Positions 1 to 5,678 of a stretch of 6,480 bases of DNA are shown in pieces. The stretch comes from Phycisphaerales bacterium (GTDB lineage: Bacteria; Planctomycetota; Phycisphaerae; Tepidisphaerales; Tepidisphaeraceae), in the NCBI GenBank assembly GCA_028288945.1, contig JAQGHH010000629.1, forward strand, positions 1-6,480, in the 5' to 3' direction. The translations under genes were made by a program, and so were the position numbers. Every line of letters starts with the position of its first letter. Positions within the stretch are counted from its first letter, which is position 1. The notes under the pieces were generated by a model that saw nothing but the letters and a program-made list of their open reading frames with translations, searched no databases and was not told the DNA's origin.

Positions 1-161
1 ACATGAAATGCCGAGACGGGCTCGGTAGCGCGACTTGCGGCCGGGGTTTCTACTTTGGCGGCGCCCGCGACGAAATTGCAGGCCAGTACTGCGACCAGTA
101 AGCTCGCACCGGCCGGGCGGAAAAACGCGTAACGCCGAGGGAGTAAAGTTGGAAGCCGCAT
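1..161 (-). CDS. Probable exported protein, N-terminal part only (runs off left edge)
   Basis: Reading leftward from the ATG at 161-159, the frame stays open for 53 codons to the window edge. The translation begins MRLPTLLPRRYAFFRPAG, with several arginines, followed by a hydrophobic run ASLLVAVLACNFVAGAA and then a polar, Ala/Thr/Glu-rich stretch (KVETPAASRATEP). This is a textbook n-h-c signal-peptide order, with a plausible signal peptidase I site near VAGAA|K. The VLAC in the hydrophobic run is a poor lipobox because Leu sits at -2, so a lipoprotein is possible but less likely. The N-terminal RR is not a proper Tat motif. No Shine-Dalgarno precedes the ATG, but a -10-like element lies 8 nt upstream (separate entry). 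The mature domain lies outside the window, so no function can be given. The main doubt is that it could be an antisense coincidence. Confidence 0.5.
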   Translation of the reverse strand, partial: MRLPTLLPRRYAFFRPAGASLLVAVLACNFVAGAAKVETPAASRATEPVSAFH

Positions 162-166
162 GAGGG
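162..166 (+). promoter_or_regulatory. Ribosome binding site that favours the hyuA start at 175
   Basis: GAGGG sits 8 nt before the ATG at 175. The alternative in-frame ATG at 160 lies 15 nt lower than the start at 175 and has only GGAAG at 151-155, 4 nt upstream. The spacing therefore favours 175. The Hydantoinase-A homology begins near residue 22 of the 175 start, so both starts leave a non-homologous N-terminal tail. Confidence 0.4.
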
Positions 167-169
167 CCG

Positions 170-198
170 ATTGTATGCCGTCAGAGAACGCCGAACAA
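170..198 (-). promoter_or_regulatory. Possible sigma-70-type promoter for the leftward gene, giving a leaderless transcript
   Basis: On the minus strand, TACAAT (plus 170-175, 5 of 6 to the -10 consensus) is preceded by a 17-bp spacer and TTGTTC (plus 193-198, 3 of 6 to the -35 consensus). Transcription would start near plus 163-161, at or within 2 nt of the ATG at 161. That would explain why the leftward gene has no Shine-Dalgarno. The element lies inside the first codons of hyuA. The -35 is weak, so this is an inference from spacing and the good -10 only. Confidence 0.27.
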
Positions 199-2262
199 AC
201 CACGCCGGCACATGAACCCGCCCCGCAGCGCTCGCTTCGGATCGGCGTGGACGTGGGCGGCACATTCACCGACCTCGTCGCTTTCGACGGCTCTTCCCTT
301 CACGTCGTGAAGATCCCCTCCACGCCGCCTGATTTTCACCTGGCCGTGATTGAAGCCGTGCGGCAGGTCAGCGCTCACGGGCGTGCCGCAGATATCGTCC
401 ACGGCTCCACCGTCGCCACCAACGCCCTCCTGCAGCGGGCCGGCGAACCCGTTGCGTTCGTCACGACCGAAGGCTTCCGCGACATGCTGCTGATCGGCCG
501 GCAAAACCGCCCGGACCTCTACGCGCTGCGCATCACCCGGCCCGCCCCGCTGACGCCCGAGGAGAACTGGTTCACTATCGGCGAGCGCATCGACGCCCGC
601 GGCAATGTGGTCGAGCCGCTCGAAGAAGCCGAAGTTGATCGCCTGATCGCCCAAATCCAATCCCGCGGCCTGCGGCATGTGGCGGTCTGCCTGCTCTTCA
701 GCTTCATCAACCCCGCCCACGAACGCCTGATCGCCCGCAAGTGCGTGTCGGCAGGCCTGAGCGTGAGCCTGAGCTGCGAAGTACTGCCTGAATTTCGCGA
801 GTATGAACGGGCGAGCACGACGGTGATCAACGCGGCGCTGCGACCGACGGTGCGGGAGTATCTTTCGGCGCTCGCAAGCGGGATGGGAGAAGGACGCGGT
901 GACGGAGAAGGGGATTGCAAATTGCAAAGTTCAAATTGCAATCCGAGTTCTCTCCGAATCATCCACTCCTCCGGCGGCACGCTTTCCGTCCCCGAGGCGA
1001 TCCGCTCCGCCGCCCGCCTCGTGCTTTCGGGGCCGGCGGGTGGGGTTCTCGGCGCTGCATTTGTCGCGCAGCAGGCCGGCTTTTCCGATGTCATCACCTA
1101 CGACATGGGCGGCACCAGCACCGACGTCGCGACGATCCTCGGCGGCCGGCCACAGTGGACCACCTCGATGACGGTGGACGGCCTTCCGATCGGCCTGCCG
1201 ATGTTCGACATTCACACAGTCGGCGCGGGCGGGGGCTCAATGGCGTATCTCGACCCCGGCGGCGCGCTGCGCGTCGGGCCGCGGTCGGCAGGGGCGATGC
1301 CAGGGCCGGCATGTTATGGCCGCGGCGGCATCGAGCCAACGGCGACGGACGCGAACCTGGTTCTCGGCCGCATCCTGCCCGATCGGTTTTTGGGCGGCGC
1401 AATGCGCGTGGACCTGGAACTCGCCCGCCGGGCTATTGCGAAACTAGCGGATGCAATGGGAAAGGACGTGAACGCGACGGCGCTCGGGATCGTGAAGGTC
1501 GCCGAGGCGAACATGGAGCGGGCCATTCGCTCCGTCACGAGCCGCCGGGGACACGACCCGCGCAATTTCACGCTCGTCAGCTTCGGCGGAGCGGGCGGCC
1601 TGCACGCCTGCGCATTAGCCGACGCCCTCGAAATTCCGCGCGTGCTCATCCCCCCATACAGCGGGGTTCTCAGCGCCCTGGGAATGGTCGTCGCCCCGCC
1701 CGTCGCGGATGCGTCGCGCACGGTCATTCATTTGGGTGAAGACCTCGACGATTCCCGCCTCCCCGCCGAGTTCGGCTCCATTTCCGGCGAAACGATCGAC
1801 CTGATCCCGCACGAGCAAACCGCCGCGTTGGAGGCCTGGGCCGACGTCCGCTTCCGCGGCCAATCCCACGAGATCAAGATCCGCGTCGAACGCCCCTCGC
1901 GCCAACACATCGAGGACCGATTCGTCGAATCGTACCGCACCCTCTACGGCCAGGCCCCCGAGGGCCGCGCGGTCGAGATTGTGACGTTGCGCGTCAGAAG
2001 AATCGGCCGTTCGCCGGAATTGCGGCTGCCGGAACTGCACACGGAGAGCATGGTCGGACCCGACGCGGCCACAGACTTGACGGCCAGCGAAGGCACAATC
2101 CGCGCCAGCGTCTTGTCCCGCGCCGACATGGTGAGAGTCGCTCGACCTGGCCCGCTGCTGCTCGTGGATACCGAGGCCACGACGTACGTTCCGCCAGGTT
2201 GGCAAGCCAAGGGTAATGCCGATGGAACCGTGGTGCTCACGAGAACGAACGGTATACACTGA
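175..2262 (+). CDS. hyuA: Hydantoinase/oxoprolinase family protein, A subunit (HyuA-like)
   Basis: This is a 695-residue cytoplasmic subunit of an ATP-dependent amide- or lactam-opening enzyme (N-methylhydantoinase / 5-oxoprolinase / acetone- or acetophenone-carboxylase superfamily). Family hallmarks appear in order. The first phosphate-binding loop DVGGTFTD is at about residues 26-33, HGSTVATN at about 76-83, SGPAGG at about 285-290, the second loop DMGGTSTD at about 310-317, VGAGGGS at about 349-355, and FGGAGGLHAC at about 470-479. These are the ASKHA-type (actin-like) ATPase motifs of Hydantoinase_A. The length is normal and no frameshift is seen. Residues about 236-259 are a Gly/Glu/Asp then Ser/Asn-rich linker roughly 14 residues longer than usual, encoded by short repeats (separate entry). 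hyuB follows after 13 nt, so the two are surely cotranscribed. The substrate cannot be assigned. No acetone-carboxylase gamma subunit or Pxp genes are visible. An in-frame ATG at 160 is the alternative start. Confidence 0.93.
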   Translation: MPSENAEQTTPAHEPAPQRSLRIGVDVGGTFTDLVAFDGSSLHVVKIPSTPPDFHLAVIEAVRQVSAHGRAADIVHGSTVATNALLQRAGEPVAFVTTEGFRDMLLIGRQNRPDLYALRITRPAPLTPEENWFTIGERIDARGNVVEPLEEAEVDRLIAQIQSRGLRHVAVCLLFSFINPAHERLIARKCVSAGLSVSLSCEVLPEFREYERASTTVINAALRPTVREYLSALASGMGEGRGDGEGDCKLQSSNCNPSSLRIIHSSGGTLSVPEAIRSAARLVLSGPAGGVLGAAFVAQQAGFSDVITYDMGGTSTDVATILGGRPQWTTSMTVDGLPIGLPMFDIHTVGAGGGSMAYLDPGGALRVGPRSAGAMPGPACYGRGGIEPTATDANLVLGRILPDRFLGGAMRVDLELARRAIAKLADAMGKDVNATALGIVKVAEANMERAIRSVTSRRGHDPRNFTLVSFGGAGGLHACALADALEIPRVLIPPYSGVLSALGMVVAPPVADASRTVIHLGEDLDDSRLPAEFGSISGETIDLIPHEQTAALEAWADVRFRGQSHEIKIRVERPSRQHIEDRFVESYRTLYGQAPEGRAVEIVTLRVRRIGRSPELRLPELHTESMVGPDAATDLTASEGTIRASVLSRADMVRVARPGPLLLVDTEATTYVPPGWQAKGNADGTVVLTRTNGIH
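886..942 (+). repeat. Short direct repeats inside hyuA (linker insertion)
   Basis: Two 8-bp copies of GGAGAAGG (886-893 and 904-911) are followed by two 10-bp copies of CAAATTGCAA (918-927 and 932-941), 4 nt apart and flanked by ATTG and TCC. The CAAATTGCAA part is AT-rich within a very GC-rich gene. It encodes the atypical peptide CKLQSSNCN. In the protein family the linker between the YLxxL helix and the conserved SGG segment is usually about 17 residues; here it is about 31. The tract keeps the frame open, so it looks like a tolerated in-frame repeat insertion rather than a disruption. Confidence 0.6.
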
Positions 2263-2275
2263 TGAAGAGCGATCC

Positions 2276-3835
2276 ATGACCATCGACCCCATCGAACTCG
2301 AACTGCTCCGCAACCTCTTCGAGGCCGCCGCCGAGGAGATGGGGATTACGCTGCAGCGCGTGGCGTTCTCCGCCAACATTAAAGAGCGGCGGGATTTTTC
2401 CTGTGCCCTTTTCGATGCCTCGGGCGAGCTGCTCGCGCAGGCGGCGCATATTCCGGTGCACTTGGGGTCGATGCCGGCTTCGGTGCGGGCGGTGCTGGGG
2501 CAACTGGGGGCGCTGGCGGAAGGGGATGTGGCGATCGTGAATGACCCATTCGCCGGGGGGACGCACCTGCCAGACATCACGATTGTTTCGCCGGTCATTC
2601 ACGAAGGAGCTGTCGTCGGGTACGCGGCGAACCGGGCGCATCATGCGGATGTGGGCGGCGTCAGCCCGGGGTCGATGACGCTCAGCCGACATATCGACGA
2701 AGAGGGGATTCGCATCGAGCCGTCGCTGCTCTATCGGCGGGGCGTGCGCGATGAGCAGTTGCTCGGGAGGATTTTAAAGGCGGTGCGCACGCCCGACGAG
2801 TGGCTGGGCGACCTCGACGCGCAGCTCGCGGCCAATCATGTGGGCGCAGCCGCATTCGCGCGAATGATCGGGCGGCACGGCACCGAACGCGTTCAACAGT
2901 ACGGGCGGGCATTGCTCGATTACGCACAGTCTTTCATGGCCGCGACAATTTCAGCGATCCCCGACGGGAACTACCGGTTCGAAGACGCGATGGACGATGA
3001 CGGTGCGGGCAACGGGCCGGTGCCAATCGTGGCGACGGTGCGCATCGCGGGAGATCACGCAGTCGTGGATCTGCGCGACAGCGCGGGCCAGGTCCCCGGC
3101 TGCATCAATTGCCCGGAGGCCGTGGCCCGGTCGGCGGTTTACTACTGCTTCGCCTGTCTGCTCGACGCAGATGTGCCGCTGAACGGCGGATGCTTTCGAA
3201 ACATCGATGTGCTCACCCGGCCGGGAAGCGTGGTGCACGCGCTTTACCCCGCAGCCGTCGTGGCGGGCAATACGGAGACAAGCCAGCGGATTGTGGACGT
3301 GGTGCTCGCCGCGATCGCGCAGGCGCTGCCGAGCAGAACACCCGCCGCGAGCTGCGGGACGATGAGCAGCGTGGCCCTCGGCGGCGAAGGGTGGACCTAT
3401 TACGAAACCATCGGCGGAGGCAGCGGCGCGGGCCCGGAGTATGACGGGGCATCGTGCGTGCAGTGCCACATGACCAACACGCTCAACACGCCCGCCGAGG
3501 CGCTGGAGATGCAATACCCGCTACGTGTTCGGGCATTCGAGAGAGCGGCCGATTCGGGCGGAAGTGGAAAATATCGCGGCGGCGACGGCATCCTGCGGCA
3601 GATCGAAGCATTGGCGGATTGCGAAGGAACGCTGCTGGGCGATCGTCGTCGCTCGCGAGCCTACGGCTCGGCGGGCGGTGGGCCGGGTACGGTCGGGGCA
3701 GACTGGATACATCGTGCCGCGACGCAACAGCATGATGCCTTCCCATCGGGCAAGGCGCATTTTTCCTTGCGTCCAGGCGACATGCTCACCATTCGCACGC
3801 CCGGCGGCGGAGGATGGGGAACGCAGAAACGCTGA
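2276..3835 (+). CDS. hyuB: Hydantoinase/oxoprolinase family protein, B subunit (HyuB-like)
   Basis: This is a 519-residue partner of the preceding HyuA-like subunit; together they form the ATP-dependent hydantoinase/oxoprolinase-type enzyme in the cytoplasm. Recognisable Hydantoinase_B segments are the N-terminal DPIELELLRNLFEAAAEEMG helix, a SANIKERRDFSCALFD segment (about 32-47) and HIPVHLGSM (about 58-66). These are followed by NDPFAGGTHLPD (about 89-100), ANRAHHADVGG with paired histidines (about 118-128), a GNTETSQRI stretch, and a Gly-rich tail with TPGGGGWG. The length is normal for the family and no break is visible. The ATG at 2276 is chosen because the homology starts at its residue 4 and AAGAG lies 7 nt upstream. 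An in-frame ATG at 2216 would add 20 residues encoded inside hyuA and is unlikely. The ATG at 2262, overlapping the hyuA stop, is out of frame and ends after five codons. The substrate is unknown. Confidence 0.94.
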   Translation: MTIDPIELELLRNLFEAAAEEMGITLQRVAFSANIKERRDFSCALFDASGELLAQAAHIPVHLGSMPASVRAVLGQLGALAEGDVAIVNDPFAGGTHLPDITIVSPVIHEGAVVGYAANRAHHADVGGVSPGSMTLSRHIDEEGIRIEPSLLYRRGVRDEQLLGRILKAVRTPDEWLGDLDAQLAANHVGAAAFARMIGRHGTERVQQYGRALLDYAQSFMAATISAIPDGNYRFEDAMDDDGAGNGPVPIVATVRIAGDHAVVDLRDSAGQVPGCINCPEAVARSAVYYCFACLLDADVPLNGGCFRNIDVLTRPGSVVHALYPAAVVAGNTETSQRIVDVVLAAIAQALPSRTPAASCGTMSSVALGGEGWTYYETIGGGSGAGPEYDGASCVQCHMTNTLNTPAEALEMQYPLRVRAFERAADSGGSGKYRGGDGILRQIEALADCEGTLLGDRRRSRAYGSAGGGPGTVGADWIHRAATQQHDAFPSGKAHFSLRPGDMLTIRTPGGGGWGTQKR

Positions 3836-3922
3836 AAAATGAAGGCCGGAATGCCTGACCCGAATTCGGCTGTAATGTCGTGGATTCAGTTCCGCCGGAT
3901 GTTTTCAAGTGCCCGGAGGAAT

Positions 3923-3939
3923 GTTCGGCGGAGCCGAAC
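3923..3939. repeat. Perfect 7-bp hairpin with 3-nt loop
   Basis: GTTCGGC, loop GGA, GCCGAAC. It lies 88 nt after the hyuB stop and is preceded by GGAGGA. No T-run follows, so it does not look like an intrinsic terminator. It could stabilise the 3' end of the hyu transcript or be part of a repeat. Confidence 0.5.
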
Positions 3940-4000
3940 CTACGAATTGCTTGGAAGTGGCGAAGGCTACGCCCGAAGTGCGCTAAGGGGCCAAGTCATA

Positions 4001-4015
4001 AATTCAAATTGAATT
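4001..4015. repeat. AT-rich palindrome AATTCAAATTGAATT
   Basis: This is a perfect inverted repeat of 7 bp around a single central A. It shares the 9-mer TTCAAATTG (4003-4011) with the repeat tract inside hyuA (930-938). It stands out as an AT island in GC-rich surroundings and marks the left side of the CTTCGCG repeat tract. Confidence 0.45.
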
Positions 4016-4064
4016 CTCCTTGGCGGCTTGCCTTTGGCGCACATGGCGCTACGCATTTGCTCTT

Positions 4065-4091
4065 CTTCGCGTTTGTCTTCGCGCCTTCGCG
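4065..4091 (+). repeat. Three copies of CTTCGCG in a degenerate repeat tract
   Basis: CTTCGCG occurs at 4065-4071, 4077-4083 and 4085-4091. Just upstream, related TTGGCG/ATGGCG units occur between 4019 and 4050. Such degenerate 6-12-nt iterations are, from general knowledge, typical of intergenic repeat cassettes in large environmental bacterial genomes. The tract is not in a gene. Confidence 0.45.
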
Positions 4092-4104
4092 TTAATCCGC
4101 ACAG

Positions 4105-4157
4105 CGGCCTGTCACCAGGCCGAGGAACAGTCCTCAACTACCTTCAACGCAATTGAA
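4105..4157 (+). promoter_or_regulatory. Three successive hairpins ahead of the kinase gene
   Basis: CGGCCTG-TCAC-CAGGCCG (4105-4122) is a perfect 7-bp stem with a tetraloop. It abuts GAGGA-ACAG-TCCTC (4122-4135), a perfect 5-bp stem with a tetraloop. A weaker TTCAA-CGCAA-TTGAA (4143-4157) follows. The first stem could act in transcription termination or RNA folding, but no U-run follows, so it is not called a terminator. It may be part of the 5' leader of the kinase gene. Its function is unproven. Confidence 0.35.
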
Positions 4158-4225
4158 ATCACAAATGTCCCGGGATTTTGGTTGTCGAAATGGAACCGGG
4201 GGCGCAAAATGGGGTGTCGGATCGC

Positions 4226-5161
4226 ATGACACCTCATGAGGTCGATATTTCGTGGCAGGTGCTCCGCGGGATCGCCCGGGGTTGGGCGGGTGATGACGCG
4301 GAGCTGGAGGCGGTTACGCCGCTCGCTGGGGGGAGTATCAATGTCACTTTGGCTTTGGGATTGAAGGACAGCCGCAAGGCCGTGCTCAAGATTACGCCGC
4401 ACCGCGTGGACAAGGCCCATGCGGATGAGGCGTGGCAGCTCGCGTTGCTTCGCGAGGCGGGCATGCCGGTGCCCGAGGTTTACAGCTACAAGGTCGGCAG
4501 TCTCGACCACCCGTTCAGCTACATCCTGATGGAGTTCGTGGAAGGGGTGGACCTTGCCGCGGCCAAGGCCGCCTGCACGCCTCAGCAGTTCGAAGCGTTA
4601 CAGACGGAGCTCGCCGAGCTCATGCTGCGCCTGCACGCGACGACCGGCACCCACTACATGCGCGTCCACGGCGGCGAGCCCACGAAATACACAAGCTGGC
4701 CCGAATGCTACCGTGCGATCTACGACCCCATCTGGCACGAAGTGGAAAAATCCGGCGTGCTGCCGGTGAAGTGCCGCAAGCAGGTCGGGAAAGTCCACGA
4801 GCGGCTCGACCGCCTGATCGCACACTCCGATTGCCCGCGACTGGTGCACTGGGATCTCTGGTCCACCAACATGATGGCCAAGCCGGATGCCGATGGGAAT
4901 TGGCACATCGCGGCTCTGCTTGATCCGAATTGCAAATACGCGCACTGCGAGCAGGAGCTTGCCTACCTCGAGCTGTTTCACACGGTCACGCCGGCGTTCC
5001 TGAAGGCGTACCAACAGGTCCGCAAGCTGCCGCCCGAGTACCACCAAATCCGCAAGCCGGTGTACCAACTCTACAGCATGCTGAACCACCTGCGATTGTT
5101 CGGGCAGGAATATATGAAGCCGACTCTGGCGGCCATCGAACGGGTAGGGCAGGTGATGTGA
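4226..5161 (+). CDS. Fructosamine-kinase-like / aminoglycoside-phosphotransferase-fold kinase
   Basis: This is a 311-residue soluble ATP-dependent small-molecule kinase of the protein-kinase-like fold. In order it shows the glycine-rich nucleotide loop LAGGSINVTLAL (about 33-44), the ATP-binding lysine in AVLKI (Lys55) and a probable helix-C glutamate in ADEAW (Glu68). The catalytic Brenner motif is LVHWDLWSTN (His208, Asp210, Asn215), and the metal-binding LLDPNCKYAHCEQELAYLELF region has Asp233. The tail LYSMLNHLRLFGQEYM closely resembles fructosamine kinases (LYxLLNHLNLFG), which phosphorylate sugar amines on glycated molecules. Two oddities are Trp instead of Gly in HGD, and AHCE where fructosamine kinases have GDRE. 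The true substrate may therefore differ; other APH-fold substrates are possible. ATG 4226 is chosen because the homology begins close by. In-frame ATG 4190 and TTG 4178 would add 12 or 16 residues, and none of the three has a strong Shine-Dalgarno. Confidence 0.85.
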   Translation: MTPHEVDISWQVLRGIARGWAGDDAELEAVTPLAGGSINVTLALGLKDSRKAVLKITPHRVDKAHADEAWQLALLREAGMPVPEVYSYKVGSLDHPFSYILMEFVEGVDLAAAKAACTPQQFEALQTELAELMLRLHATTGTHYMRVHGGEPTKYTSWPECYRAIYDPIWHEVEKSGVLPVKCRKQVGKVHERLDRLIAHSDCPRLVHWDLWSTNMMAKPDADGNWHIAALLDPNCKYAHCEQELAYLELFHTVTPAFLKAYQQVRKLPPEYHQIRKPVYQLYSMLNHLRLFGQEYMKPTLAAIERVGQVM

Positions 5162-5175
5162 GTGGGGAGAAGCAG

Positions 5176-5297
5176 GGAGCCAGCAGCCAGAAGCCAGAAA
5201 TAGGCGAGCGGAGAAATATTTCTTATGCTATTCGCGCCGACGATAGACCGCTCCGCACACTCAGACCTATGTTCCCCTTCTACTGGCTCCTGGCTTC
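5176..5297. repeat. Nested inverted repeat of AGCCAGN heptamers between convergent genes; possible bidirectional terminator
   Basis: The left arm holds three tandem heptamers: AGCCAGC, AGCCAGA, AGCCAGA (5178-5198). The right arm (5283-5297) carries two in the opposite orientation. GGAGCCAGCAGCCAG (5176-5190) pairs with 5283-5297 with 2 mismatches in 15. Nested inside are TAGG/CCTA (5201-5204 with 5266-5269), GAGCGG/CCGCTC (5206-5211 with 5248-5253) and a perfect 12-bp palindrome AGAAATATTTCT (5212-5223). The element fills the gap between the kinase stop (5161) and the stop of the leftward gene (5302). A shared folding terminator or a mobile repeat are the likely readings. No encoded protein is seen. 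Confidence 0.6.
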
Positions 5298-5301
5298 TTT
5301 C

Positions 5302-5538
5302 CTACGGCGTCGCTTCCACGAAAAGATCGGCTTTGTGCGCCGTCACGTTCACCTTGTAGCCGCGGTAGAGCAGCAGCTTGAAGACCTCTTCCCACGGGAA
5401 CGCGGCGGAATGGAAGATCTTGATTTTGAACGCCCCGGCGGGGGCCTCGTCGAAGCCGCCGGTCTCGCGGATCAGGAATTCGAGCTTCGGGGCGACCTCG
5501 GCGGTCGGACTGATAACGGGCGGCACGCGCTCGGACAT
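5302..5538 (-). CDS. Small protein of unknown function, 78 aa
   Basis: The frame runs from ATG at 5538 to TAG at 5302. A good Shine-Dalgarno (GAAGGGAG on the minus strand) precedes the ATG with about 7 nt spacing. The protein starts MSERVPPVISPTAEVAPKL and is soluble, with no signal peptide, membrane segment or cysteine. From about residue 37 the sequence alternates in a way that suggests strand-helix-strand: AFKIKIFH, then PWEEVFKLLLYRGY, then KVNVTAHKADLFVEA. I do not recognise the family. It lies 29 nt after the small lipoprotein gene on the same strand, so the two are probably one operon. The downstream heptamer inverted repeat could end its transcript. Competing plus-strand frames across the same bases (4930-5571 and 5378-5728) have no good ribosome site and look like shadows. 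Confidence 0.7.
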   Translation of the reverse strand: MSERVPPVISPTAEVAPKLEFLIRETGGFDEAPAGAFKIKIFHSAAFPWEEVFKLLLYRGYKVNVTAHKADLFVEATP

Positions 5539-5567
5539 GGCCGGGCTCCCTTCAAATTTATGGCACG

Positions 5568-5678
5568 TTAACGCTGGGCGACTTCAACCGGCCCCGGTGC
5601 GCGGAGTCCCGCTTCGTGAATTCTCTTATCACAACCGATCAGCAGCGCGCCAACGGCAAACAGAACGATCCAACGCAT
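5568..5678 (-). CDS. Very small predicted lipoprotein, 36 aa
   Basis: From ATG 5678 to TAA 5568 the protein is MRWIVLFAVGALLIGC followed by a polar 20-residue tail (DKRIHEAGLRAPGPVEVAQR). The LIGC lipobox is canonical ([LVI][ASTVI][GAS]C), with Cys16 as the acylated residue, so the mature protein would be a lipid-anchored peptide of 21 residues. Asp at +2 is, in proteobacteria, an inner-membrane retention signal; whether that applies here is unknown. A strong Shine-Dalgarno, GGGAGG, sits 4 nt before the ATG. A longer frame from 5936 exists, but its extra part looks random and lacks a ribosome site, so 5678 is chosen. Small lipoproteins such as LptM or entericidin are similar in size, but no specific resemblance is seen. 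It probably forms an operon with the 78-aa gene. Confidence 0.68.
   Translation of the reverse strand: MRWIVLFAVGALLIGCDKRIHEAGLRAPGPVEVAQR

Larger units (their letters stand above)
3836..4225. other. Non-coding spacer with hairpins and degenerate repeats
   Basis: No convincing gene lies here. Small frames on either strand (for example plus 3880-4095 and minus 4112-4510) lack family resemblance. The stretch holds a 10-bp palindrome CCGAATTCGG (3860-3869), a perfect 7-bp hairpin (3923-3939), a CTTGG/CCAAG pair (3950-3954 with 3991-3995) and an AT-rich palindrome (4001-4015). A CTTCGCG repeat tract (4065-4091) and three successive hairpins between 4105 and 4157 follow. No classical terminator (GC stem plus T-run) follows hyuB, and no good sigma-70 promoter for the downstream kinase was found. 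Confidence 0.6.

Noticed and set aside
181..927. Long minus-strand open frame opposite hyuA (248 codons)
   Set aside because: It is antisense to a clear hyuA; the composition reflects codon bias and there is no family resemblance.
915..1739. Plus-strand 274-codon frame overlapping hyuA in another phase
   Set aside because: Arg/Pro/His-rich translation typical of an out-of-frame shadow; hyuA motifs cover the same bases.
1615..2598. Minus-strand 327-codon frame spanning the hyuA-hyuB junction
   Set aside because: It lies entirely opposite two well-supported genes and shows no motif.
3836..3870. Intrinsic terminator right after hyuB
   Set aside because: Only a 4-bp AGGC/GCCT stem and a 10-bp palindrome are seen, with no T-run.
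4930..5571. Plus-strand 213-codon frame running out of the kinase gene
   Set aside because: It starts inside the kinase in another frame, crosses the heptamer repeat and overlaps the better-supported minus-strand 78-aa gene.
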